A stretch of DNA of 64,000 bases from Roseateles amylovorans (GTDB lineage Bacteria; Pseudomonadota; Gammaproteobacteria; Burkholderiales; Burkholderiaceae_C): NCBI RefSeq assembly GCF_025398155.2, contig NZ_CP104562.2, positions 2,294,001 to 2,358,000 on the forward strand. Reading direction: 5' to 3'. Both the position numbers and the translations under genes were made by a program. The notes beneath the pieces are model-generated. The model saw only the letters and a list, made by a program, of their open reading frames with translations, had not been told where the DNA came from and did not search any database. Shown here one piece after another: positions 35,424-42,289 of the stretch; the stretch's first letter is position 1, and each line of letters starts with the position of its first letter.

Positions 35424-36283
35424 GCGGTCTCCAGGAAGCGCTCGACCGGCACCGGTGCGCGGCCCAGCAGTTGAGCGAAGGCGGCGGCATCGCCGAGGTT
35501 GTCCTGTTGCAGCAGGGACAGGCTTTCGCTGCTCCAGGGCTGGAAGGACAGGCGGTCGCCCACCAGGGCGCTCCAGCGGCTGGGCGCTTCGGGGAGCGGC
35601 AGCACGCGGGCGGGACCGTGGCCCAGTTGCCGCCGCAGCTCGCCGATGAACTCCGCCAGGCTGAGCGCTCGCGGACCGACGGCGGTGACCAGCTCCGGCC
35701 CGCCGCGCTGCAGCAGCTGAAGCACGGCATGGCCGACGTCCTGCACGGCGACCGGCTGCATGCGGGCCCGCAAGGCGGCGGCGGGCAGGATCAGCACCGG
35801 CAGCCGGGCCAGGGTCATGAACAGCGCGCTGCTGGCGCCGCCCCGACCGTAGACCACGCTGGGTCGCACGACGGTACCGTCCAGCCGACCACTGGCGCGC
35901 AGTCGCAGCAGCGTGTCGTCGGCGGCGCGCTTGGTGGTGGCGTAGCGGGTGTTGCTCTCGGCCACGCCATTGGCGGAGATCTGCACCACGCGGCCGATGC
36001 CGGCCTGGGCGCAGGCTTCGAACAGGGCGACCGGGGCCCGGTGATGCAGGGCCTCCAGCGTGCGGCCGCGGTGGTCGCGCAGCACACCGACGGCATTGAC
36101 CACCGCATCGTGCCCGGCCAGACGGGGCAGCCAGTGAGCGGGGTCGTGATCGCGGGTGTAATCCTGCGTGGCGGAGCTGCCTTCAGTCACCGACAAGCCG
36201 GCCTCGCGCAGGGCGCGAACCACCCGTCGACCGATGAAACCGCTGGCACCACAGACCAGCACGGAACGGACGGCGGCGCTCAC
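35408..36283 (-). CDS. NAD(P)-binding SDR-type epimerase/reductase
   Basis: A 291-aa atypical (extended-like) short-chain dehydrogenase. The dinucleotide-binding motif is VLVCGASGFIGRRVVRALRE at the N-terminus. Family segments follow: VVNAVGVLRD, VVQISANGV, then YATTKRAADD with the catalytic-type Tyr-xxx-Lys, and VVRPSVVYGRGG. The start is GTG at 36283, overlapping the preceding stop (GTGA). It is the enzymatic member of the SDR/DoxX/DUF2269 cassette, whose substrate is unknown. Confidence 0.85.
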   Translation of the reverse strand: MSAAVRSVLVCGASGFIGRRVVRALREAGLSVTEGSSATQDYTRDHDPAHWLPRLAGHDAVVNAVGVLRDHRGRTLEALHHRAPVALFEACAQAGIGRVVQISANGVAESNTRYATTKRAADDTLLRLRASGRLDGTVVRPSVVYGRGGASSALFMTLARLPVLILPAAALRARMQPVAVQDVGHAVLQLLQRGGPELVTAVGPRALSLAEFIGELRRQLGHGPARVLPLPEAPSRWSALVGDRLSFQPWSSESLSLLQQDNLGDAAAFAQLLGRAPVPVERFLETAWHSA

Positions 36284-36753
36284 GAGGCGGCTCCCGGCAG
36301 CGCTTGGGCGACGGCCTGCGGCGAGGCGACGGCGGGCGGCGTGACGGCGCCGGCAGCGTGGCCGACGGGAACAGCGGTGGCGCTGCGGGCCGCAGTGGTC
36401 CGGGGAATCCGCGACCAGATCTGCGACGCGACCGTGCCGACGCTGATGAAGACGCCCATCGTCACCAGCCACAGCGTGCGGCGCAGGAAATCGTTCAGCG
36501 AGACGGCCCAGCCGTCGTTGTAGCCGAAGGTCAGCACCAGCAGCATGCTGCCGCTGATGGCCAGCACATTCAGCACGCGCCACCAGAACTCCGGCCCACT
36601 GTTGGCGTCTGCCGCATGGGGCTCGCCGGGGCTGCGGGTCTGTTCGCACATCCGTTGCAGGGTGGGCATCAGGATCGGTTGCAGATAGCGCAGCGCCAGT
36701 CGCGGCACGATCACCGCGATCAGCAAGCTCAGGACCAGGGTCAGTTCACTCAT
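36280..36753 (-). CDS. Hypothetical membrane protein
   Basis: A 157-aa protein with three hydrophobic segments (LTLVLSLLIAVIVPRLALRY, then VLNVLAISGSMLLVLTFGY and LWLVTMGVFISVGTVASQIW) and a flexible Ala/Val/Pro-rich C-terminal tail. It has an excellent AAGGAG ribosome-binding site, which lies inside the last codons of the upstream DCC-family gene region. No family is recognised. It sits within an overlapping operon, between the DCC and SDR genes. Confidence 0.65.
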   Translation of the reverse strand: MSELTLVLSLLIAVIVPRLALRYLQPILMPTLQRMCEQTRSPGEPHAADANSGPEFWWRVLNVLAISGSMLLVLTFGYNDGWAVSLNDFLRRTLWLVTMGVFISVGTVASQIWSRIPRTTAARSATAVPVGHAAGAVTPPAVASPQAVAQALPGAAS

Positions 36754-36757
36754 GGCA

Positions 36758-37363
36758 TCACTCCTTGGGATGGGAAACCGGGTGTTCGATGGGATGGGGA
36801 TTGGGATGGGAAACCGGGTGTTCGATGGGATGGGGATTGGGATGGGGAACGGTCGGGGCTGCGTCGGGCCAGGCGCATTGGCCGTCGTTGCAGGCAGCGG
36901 CGCCGGCGCGACGTTCGGCGGCGCGGCGCAGCCGGGTCTCGAACAGCACGCGGACCAGCGGCCGCGGAATGAGATAGCGGTGCCGTGCGATCAAGGGGTA
37001 CGCCCAGTCGCAGACCTGGCGCAGCACCGGGGCATTCATCAGCCGTGCCACGCCGCGCAATTGGGCGCCGGCGTAGACCAGCCGCAGGGCCGCGGCACCG
37101 TTCACCCAGGCCCCGTCAGCACGCTGCACATGCATCAGGGTCATCATGGCGCGATGGTCCGGGCTGTCCGGGCTGTCCGGGAGCGGGGCCGTACCGGGCT
37201 GGGCGATGTCGACGAACCGCAGCAGACCCGCGGTGTTGCGCAGCCCCAGGTTGTGCATCTCCGCGCTGCAGATCGGGCAGGCGCCGTCGAAGAACACGGT
37301 CAAGGGATAGATCGCCGGATCGGCGGAGAGGCCGGTGGGGACACCAAGTCGCGTGGTGGTCAT
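36758..37363 (-). CDS. DCC-family (DUF393) thiol-disulfide oxidoreductase-like protein with His/Pro-rich repeat tail
   Basis: A 201-aa protein. The DUF393/DCC motif is near the N-terminus (VFFDGACPICSAEMHNLGL, with a CPIC redox-type pair), followed by the usual helical region (ALRLVYAGAQLRGVARLM, then AYPLIARHRYLI). The C-terminal 30 residues are two copies of a 12-residue unit rich in His and Pro (NPHPIEHPVSHP), encoded by a 36-bp tandem repeat. It is the first gene of the operon read from the promoter at about 37.38 kb, which carries a GbsR-site motif. Confidence 0.82.
   Translation of the reverse strand: MTTTRLGVPTGLSADPAIYPLTVFFDGACPICSAEMHNLGLRNTAGLLRFVDIAQPGTAPLPDSPDSPDHRAMMTLMHVQRADGAWVNGAAALRLVYAGAQLRGVARLMNAPVLRQVCDWAYPLIARHRYLIPRPLVRVLFETRLRRAAERRAGAAACNDGQCAWPDAAPTVPHPNPHPIEHPVSHPNPHPIEHPVSHPKE
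36765..36848. repeat. 36-bp tandem repeat, 2.3 copies
   Basis: Two identical 36-bp units (36765-36800 and 36801-36836) are followed by a 12-bp partial third. The unit is in frame within the DCC-family gene and encodes the His/Pro-rich tail. Confidence 0.9.
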
Positions 37364-37375
37364 GAGTGATCCGAT

Positions 37376-37397
37376 ATTTCAGTAAGGACAGAAATTC
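37376..37397. promoter_or_regulatory. Candidate regulator site in the DCC operon promoter
   Basis: GACAGAAATT at 37387-37396 is the same decamer found twice in front of the GbsR-type gene. An ATTTC at 37376-37380 forms a loose inverted repeat with GAAAT at 37391-37395. The site is 13-34 nt upstream of the DCC gene start, where a repressor would block transcription. Confidence 0.55.
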
Positions 37398-37403
37398 GCG
37401 GCC

Positions 37404-37426
37404 AAAAAAAGGGGCGATCAAGCCCC
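37404..37426 (-). terminator. Rho-independent terminator of the GbsR-type regulator gene
   Basis: On the minus strand the stem GGGGC / GCCCC (37422-37426 and 37411-37415) has a 6-nt loop followed by seven T residues. The hairpin overlaps the regulator's stop codon and separates it from the DCC operon downstream. Confidence 0.75.
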
Positions 37427-37948
37427 GTCGCCCCGCACGAAGCGCTGCACGCTGGCGCCCAGCTTCAGCACCTTTTCCAGAGTGCTGGGGGACAGCCGCA
37501 TCATTTCCTCGGACCAGGCGCCGAGGGTCTGCATCAGGCGCAGACAGTCGCGGACCCGGTCCTGGGCATCGGGCGTTTCGTGCTTGAAGCCTTCATCGTT
37601 GACCAGCTCGGCCAGCATGCGCACGGTGGGATCGAATTCCCGCTGCTTGCGTTCTTTGACGATGGTGCGCAGCAGCTCCCACACATCGACCGAGGTCTCG
37701 AAGTAATCGCGCCGGTCGCCGAGGATGTGGGTGACACGCACCAGGTTCCAGCTGGTCAGCTCCTTCAGGCTGGTGCTGACGTTGGAGCGGGCGACCGACA
37801 GCGTCTCGGCGATGTCTTCCGCATGCAGCGGACGGCCGTGGAAATAGAGCAGGGCGTGAATCTGGGCGACCGTTCGGTTCACGCCCCAGGCGCTGCCCAT
37901 CTCTCCCCAGTGGAGGACGAAGCGCTGAGCGGTATTGCTGAGTTCCAT
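37418..37948 (-). CDS. GbsR/MarR-family transcriptional regulator
   Basis: A 176-aa regulator of the GbsR/MarR type. The winged helix-turn-helix is at residues about 25-85 (VAQIHALLYFHGRPLHAEDI, then ETLSVARSNVSTSLKELTSW). A helical C-terminal part follows (DYFETSVDVWELLRTIVKER), typical of this family. ATG 37948 is preferred over the upstream ATG at 38005, because the palindrome bound by the protein lies between them. It probably represses its own gene and the DCC/SDR/DoxX operon. The ligand is unknown. Confidence 0.88.
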   Translation of the reverse strand: MELSNTAQRFVLHWGEMGSAWGVNRTVAQIHALLYFHGRPLHAEDIAETLSVARSNVSTSLKELTSWNLVRVTHILGDRRDYFETSVDVWELLRTIVKERKQREFDPTVRMLAELVNDEGFKHETPDAQDRVRDCLRLMQTLGAWSEEMMRLSPSTLEKVLKLGASVQRFVRGDGA

Positions 37949-37965
37949 GGCGCTCACTGTAGTCC

Positions 37966-37993
37966 GACAGAAATTTCTGTCAAGACAGAAATT
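37966..37993. promoter_or_regulatory. Palindromic operator GACAGAAATTTCTGTC plus an extra half-site
   Basis: A perfect 16-bp palindrome at 37966-37981 is followed immediately by another GACAGAAATT at 37984-37993. It lies 18 nt upstream of the regulator's start codon, so autoregulation is likely. Confidence 0.75.
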
Positions 37994-38112
37994 GAAAGGC
38001 GCCAATGTGGCAACACCGGTGCCTCGGGCGGGAGCGTTCCAGCGCAGCGCAGGCGCCGCCCGTCCAGGGCGCTCGCGTCCCCGTCAGCCCCCCGTCACCC
38101 CCGGCACGCCGC

Positions 38113-38805
38113 TCACGCGACGCCTGCACCCCCGTGCGATCGCCAGTGCTTGCGGGTGAGGCCGCCGAGCAATGCGAGGCCGGCCAGCGTCAGCACATAG
38201 GTGGCGGGTTCCGGCACCAGGGCTGTCACCGACCAGATGCCCGGGGAATTGATCAGCCCGCCGGATTGACCGACATACGCCTCATAGCCGCCATCGAGCA
38301 TGTCCCGCTGCCAGGAGGTGCTGAGCATCAGCCAGCCTTCCCGGCCGGTGGGATAGAAGGTGGAGGTGCGGATGGACATGTCCCAACCGGTGGGTTGGTT
38401 CAGGAAGTTGAAGTCGGCCATGCTGAAGGTCGCGGTGACGTTCGGGCCGTTGGGGCAGCCCGGACATTCGATGGGCGGCGGCGCGGGGAAATCCAGCGTG
38501 GAGCGACTGCCGGAGTCGTGGTCGGTGAGTGTGAGACTGAAGCTGCGGATGTCCGACAGCGTGACGGTGCCGCTGAGCGGCGCGTTGGCGATGATCTGCG
38601 CATCGATGGACACCAGCGAGAAGCTTCGGCCGCCGGAAGGATCCCCGGGCTCGGAGAAGTAATTCACCGTGGTCATCGTGAAGGCGTTGCCGGTGTAGTT
38701 GTACTGGTAGTACTCGGCGCGGGCCGGGGCGGGCGCCAAGGCCATCAAGGCCGCGGCGCCGAGTGCGGCGACCAGCGGGATCCTGGACATCGGGAAGGTC
38801 TGCAT
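38113..38805 (-). CDS. PEP-CTERM sorting-domain exported protein
   Basis: A 230-aa secreted protein with a Sec signal peptide (residues about 7-30, LVAALGAAALMALAPAPARA). The mature region is rich in Ser/Thr/Asn and probably beta-sandwich. The C-terminal sorting signal is VPEPATYVLTLAGLALLGGL followed by TRKHWR, the classic Pro-Glu-Pro, hydrophobic helix and basic tail recognised by exosortases. It is thus a likely substrate of the exosortase A system whose accessory genes begin this window. Two Cys lie in a CPGCP segment mid-protein. The function of the mature protein is unknown. Confidence 0.88.
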   Translation of the reverse strand: MQTFPMSRIPLVAALGAAALMALAPAPARAEYYQYNYTGNAFTMTTVNYFSEPGDPSGGRSFSLVSIDAQIIANAPLSGTVTLSDIRSFSLTLTDHDSGSRSTLDFPAPPPIECPGCPNGPNVTATFSMADFNFLNQPTGWDMSIRTSTFYPTGREGWLMLSTSWQRDMLDGGYEAYVGQSGGLINSPGIWSVTALVPEPATYVLTLAGLALLGGLTRKHWRSHGGAGVA

Positions 38806-38931
38806 GGGGAGGTCTCCTGAGGTGTTGCGGAGCCTGAAGGCGCGACCGGTGCGGCGGCAACAGACCGCCCGGCGTCATGAGCTGAATCGGAGAGGGCCGA
38901 TCCAGCCGAATCCCTGCAATGGAAACGAGCG

Positions 38932-39360
38932 TCAGTTGCGATCGTGGCGCACGGGCAGCGAGGCGGTGCTGTCCGGCACCTCGGTGACGGTGCCGCTGGC
39001 GCGCCGGCTGGGGCGGGAAGGCCGGCCGACTGGAGCGGTGGAGGTGGGCACGGCCTGGGTCGCGGATTCGTTTGCCGGGGCAACGACCGGTGATGTCGCC
39101 GGTGTGACGATGTCTGACGCGGCTGGCCCCGTCATCGGCGCGGAGGATGCGGCGGGCGATTGCATCTGAGCGGGATCCAGCGGAGGCCCCAGCGTGCCGG
39201 ATTGCCTTCGGCTGGCACTGCCATCCGCGCTCATGCTGGCACTGGCACTGGCACTGGCACTGGCACTGGCACTGGTGGGCGACACCTGAGTCTGCGCCAT
39301 GGCAGCCGCTGCGACGGCAGTCACGCACAGGGCGATCACGCCAACATTCAGGTGTTTCAT
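38932..39360 (-). CDS. Small exported protein with Ser-Ala repeat
   Basis: A 142-aa protein. The signal peptide (MKHLNVGVIALCVTAVAAAA, then MAQ) is followed by a Ser-Ala dipeptide run (SASASASASASASM) and a low-complexity Ala/Pro/Ser/Thr-rich remainder with no recognisable domain. The ribosome-binding site AAGGGGGG lies just upstream of ATG 39360. It is transcribed divergently from the PPR-Smr gene cluster with a 223-nt gap. A similar Ser-Ala run occurs in the third PPR-Smr protein. Confidence 0.6.
   Translation of the reverse strand: MKHLNVGVIALCVTAVAAAAMAQTQVSPTSASASASASASASMSADGSASRRQSGTLGPPLDPAQMQSPAASSAPMTGPAASDIVTPATSPVVAPANESATQAVPTSTAPVGRPSRPSRRASGTVTEVPDSTASLPVRHDRN
39236..39276. 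repeat. Hexanucleotide (CTGGCA)n repeat
   Basis: About six and a half CTGGCA units encode the Ser-Ala run of the exported protein. Gain or loss of units would keep the reading frame. Confidence 0.85.
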
Positions 39361-39550
39361 GGGCCACCCCCCTTCGCGATCTGAGGTCAGGTGTCGTGCG
39401 GAAACTGCGGGCTCACGACGGACAGTCCACGCGGCAATCCGCGTTCCTGACGATTTTTCCGGCGCGCGTGGGGAGCGCGCGGTGGCGTCGTCAGGAGCGA
39501 TGGTGAGGCTGGCATGCAGGTGCGGCTGTTCTTTGAGGGGTGCGCGGTCA

Positions 39551-39578
39551 GGAACCTCGGTCGGGCGGGGCCAACTCA
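39551..39578 (+). promoter_or_regulatory. hrp-box-like promoter element, copy 1
   Basis: GGAACC, 15 nt, CAACTCA, with the ATG of the first PPR-Smr gene 5 nt after the second box. The HrpL consensus is GGAACC-N15/16-CCACNNA; here one position of the second box differs. The same layout recurs in front of both paralogues downstream. Confidence 0.55.
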
Positions 39579-39583
39579 TCGGC

Positions 39584-42172
39584 ATGAATTACGCCCAAGC
39601 CGTTGCCGGCTCCCTGCGGGTCAGCGATCGGATGTCGCGTCCTGTGGTGGACGACCCTTCGATGTCGTTGTTTCCCGTCGCGACACCGGATCGACCGCCA
39701 TCACCCGCTTCGGCCCTGCCGCTGCTGCGCGAGTGGTCCCAGCAGTTTTCGGAACCGGGCGCCTGGAGCGCCGATGCCTGGCGCGCCGTGGGTCTGGCGA
39801 TCCTGGCCATGCCCGACTGGCCCGGTCCGTCGCTGGACATCGAGGTGGGTGGCCACCACCACGTCTACGTGCGTCCCGGCGAGTCGACCGAGTGCATCCG
39901 TCTGGTCCAGGGGCGAGACCACCGGCATTGGTCGGTCCACCACGAGGGTGCCGCCACGCCGCTCGCGCGACCCGGTGGTGACGCATTCTTCGAGGCGCTG
40001 GTGGAGGGGTTGAACGAATCGCCGGTGCCGCGCGAGGCGGTCCGGTCGCCGCGGTACTGGCGTGAGCGCGTGGCCCGCACCTTGAGCGACGGCGTGGCTC
40101 ATTGGCCTGCCGCAGCCGGGCCGGCTCGGTGGCTGGATGAACTGCTCCAACCGCTGCCCCAACCCCTGGAGCGGGCGGTGGCGGCCGTGGCGGCGCAGAC
40201 CGCCACCCCGGCGTGGGCTGACGTCGTCCGGCGCCAGGCGGTCGATCGGCCGTCCCGCCAGGACGGGATCTTCGCGCGCAGGTTCTGGCCGGCCGAGCAG
40301 GTCATCGATCCACCTCCACCGCCGTTGGTCAACGGTGACCGCTCGGCCGATCCTTGCTGCAACCTGCCGCTGAATGATCACCCGAACTTCCTGGATGAGC
40401 CCGAGATCGCCGAAGCGCTGTACCAGACCCGTGCCGAACTGGACCGCTTCCGGCTGCATGACGCTTGTTGCGTGGTCGAAGCCATCGAGCCCTCCTTCAA
40501 GACGCCGATGATTCTGATGATCGAAATCTGCGGCTTGGCCGTGCAGAACGATGAGACCCATCGGGCCGCCCGGATGTTGGAGCGGCTGGCCCAGGGGCCC
40601 TCGCCGATGTTCACGCCGCTGTTGGGCTATGACCCGGCGGTGAACACGCTGGACTTTCACTACGCCAAACTGCTGAGACTGGAGACCGTTCCTGCCTGGG
40701 CGCGACCGGAACGTCAGGCGGGCCCGTGGTCGAGGCAGGAACAGCAGGCCGTGCTGCAGTCCTTCTATCAGAATGGTGCCGCGTCAGCCGCGCTGGCTGA
40801 GGTGTTGTTCGAACTGCACCGTTCACGAGGCCGTCTGGGACCAGGCTCGCACCTGGTTGTTGGAGAGCATGGCACGGGCAAGTTGCGGCGCACCATGGTT
40901 CGTTGCCTGCAGGGCTGCGGCTGGGGATGGCAACCCGCGCTGTACCTGTCGAAGGCCTCGGAGATGCGCGGGCGGATTGTCATCGCGCCGCCCGACGGCA
41001 GTCTGACGGTGCAGCAGCGCTGGACCCGCTCATTCCGCTATGACGTGGCGGAGTTTGAGCAGGCCCTGGCGGCGGCGGCGGCGGCGGGTCATGCCGAGGT
41101 GGCCATGTCCGACCAGCGCGTACTGCTGCAGGTTCAAACCGAGGCGTACTTTCATTTCGGCATGAGCCAGATGCTGAAGATGTTCAACGCACAAGCGCGG
41201 TTGCCGCCCTTGCTCTATACGCGGTTGTTTCTCAGTGCGGTGAAGCTCGACCACGTGGACCTGTTGATGCAACCGGTGCAGGCCATGCTCCAACGCTATC
41301 GGCCGCTCTCTGCGGCCACCTGGGAGGTCCTGCTGAGCGACGCGTCGAAAGGACGGACGCCGCACTGGCGGAAATGCGAGCAGGTGGTGGCATTCATGCA
41401 ACGTGAGGGCGTGACCCTCTCCGACAGGATGGCCGTACTGATCCTGCAGTCCGCCAGCCAGCGTTGGCACATCGACAAGGTGGCCAAGATGACCGCGGCC
41501 TCCGAGGGTGCAGCACGCTCGCCACGTTCCTTCTTGCGCCAGGCTTTCCTGAAGGCCGCCTGCGCTGTGGGGGACCAGGACCGATGGGACGTTGAACTGG
41601 CACGTCTGGGCGGACGAAATCAGCCGGCCTTTCAAGCCATTCGCGACCATGAGGTCCTGTTGCTGAGTCAGGTCCGCTCGATCGATGACGGCATGGCGTT
41701 GCACGACCGCCTTCGCGCAGCCGGCGTCCGATTCAGCAGGAAGGTGATGGTCAAGCTGCTGCCGTTGGTGTGGGCCCACAAGCGCTGGAAGGTGGCGGCG
41801 AAGATGATCCGGGCCTCGATCCGGGGAGAGGACGGCATCTATGTGCCAACCTTGGGTTGGGAGCCGTCGCAGGATCGCGACAGCCTCCGTTTAGACCGCT
41901 TTGGTCTGCTGAAAAACGAAGCGAGAACCGAGGCCATCCCGGCGCTGACCTTGACCGAGTGCATGTCCATCGTCGCTCTGCACTGGCTGTCAGGGCGTCT
42001 GACCATCGGCACGCTGCTTTCCTTGGGGGAGGGCAGCACCGCCGTGAGCGAACCGGCGACTCGGCCGCATTTGGCAACGATGGGGCTGATGCTCAAACCC
42101 TTTGAGCCCCGGCACGACGGCATCGTCAGCGTTTGGCAGGTCGCCCCGCTGCGCACCGATGACCCGCGTTGA
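39584..42172 (+). CDS. PPR-Smr-like repeat protein, paralogue 1 (candidate effector)
   Basis: An 862-aa protein. Residues 1-45 are polar and disordered. Residues about 46-200 form a conserved domain (REWSQQFSEPGAWSADAWRA, then IRLVQGRDHRHWSVHHEG and GGDAFFEALVEGL). A variable Pro-rich linker follows (about 235-265). PPR-like helix pairs occupy about 273-340 (DACCVVEAIEPSFKTPMILM, then THRAARMLERL). A first Smr-like domain spans about 354-470 (NTLDFHYAKL; VLFELHRSRGRL; LVVGEHGTGKLRRTM; GRIVIAPP). More PPR-like helices lie at about 580-740 (DDGMALHDRLRAAGVRFSRK). A degenerate second Smr-like segment is at about 795-845 (SIVALHWLSGRLTIGTLLSL). Smr domains are nucleic-acid binding or nicking, and PPR repeats bind RNA. 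The start at 39584 is fixed by conservation of MNYAQAVAGS among paralogues. Fold assignments are by eye. Confidence 0.65.
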   Translation: MNYAQAVAGSLRVSDRMSRPVVDDPSMSLFPVATPDRPPSPASALPLLREWSQQFSEPGAWSADAWRAVGLAILAMPDWPGPSLDIEVGGHHHVYVRPGESTECIRLVQGRDHRHWSVHHEGAATPLARPGGDAFFEALVEGLNESPVPREAVRSPRYWRERVARTLSDGVAHWPAAAGPARWLDELLQPLPQPLERAVAAVAAQTATPAWADVVRRQAVDRPSRQDGIFARRFWPAEQVIDPPPPPLVNGDRSADPCCNLPLNDHPNFLDEPEIAEALYQTRAELDRFRLHDACCVVEAIEPSFKTPMILMIEICGLAVQNDETHRAARMLERLAQGPSPMFTPLLGYDPAVNTLDFHYAKLLRLETVPAWARPERQAGPWSRQEQQAVLQSFYQNGAASAALAEVLFELHRSRGRLGPGSHLVVGEHGTGKLRRTMVRCLQGCGWGWQPALYLSKASEMRGRIVIAPPDGSLTVQQRWTRSFRYDVAEFEQALAAAAAAGHAEVAMSDQRVLLQVQTEAYFHFGMSQMLKMFNAQARLPPLLYTRLFLSAVKLDHVDLLMQPVQAMLQRYRPLSAATWEVLLSDASKGRTPHWRKCEQVVAFMQREGVTLSDRMAVLILQSASQRWHIDKVAKMTAASEGAARSPRSFLRQAFLKAACAVGDQDRWDVELARLGGRNQPAFQAIRDHEVLLLSQVRSIDDGMALHDRLRAAGVRFSRKVMVKLLPLVWAHKRWKVAAKMIRASIRGEDGIYVPTLGWEPSQDRDSLRLDRFGLLKNEARTEAIPALTLTECMSIVALHWLSGRLTIGTLLSLGEGSTAVSEPATRPHLATMGLMLKPFEPRHDGIVSVWQVAPLRTDDPR

Positions 42173-42255
42173 GCGAAGACGAAACCGCGACCGCCATGGC
42201 ATGAGGGCCATCCATCGGAAGCGGTGGTGAGGCGTCTCATGAGGCTGGTCGTCCA

Positions 42256-42283
42256 CGAACCGCCGTCACGGACCTTCAACTCA
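42256..42283 (+). promoter_or_regulatory. hrp-box-like promoter element, copy 2
   Basis: CGAACC, 15 nt, CAACTCA, 6 nt before the ATG of the second PPR-Smr gene. Spacing and second box are identical to copies 1 and 3; the first box has one changed base. Confidence 0.5.
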
Positions 42284-42289
42284 TTCCGC

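Noticed and set aside
36765..36848. Regular direct repeats considered as a CRISPR array
   Set aside because: The 36-bp units are back-to-back without spacers, lie in frame inside a coding sequence, and no cas gene is nearby.
39299..39583. N-terminal extension of the first PPR-Smr protein
   Set aside because: The extra 95 codons have Arg/Ala-rich shadow composition and include the promoter-like box. The conserved start MNYAQAVAGS lies at 39584, matching the paralogues.
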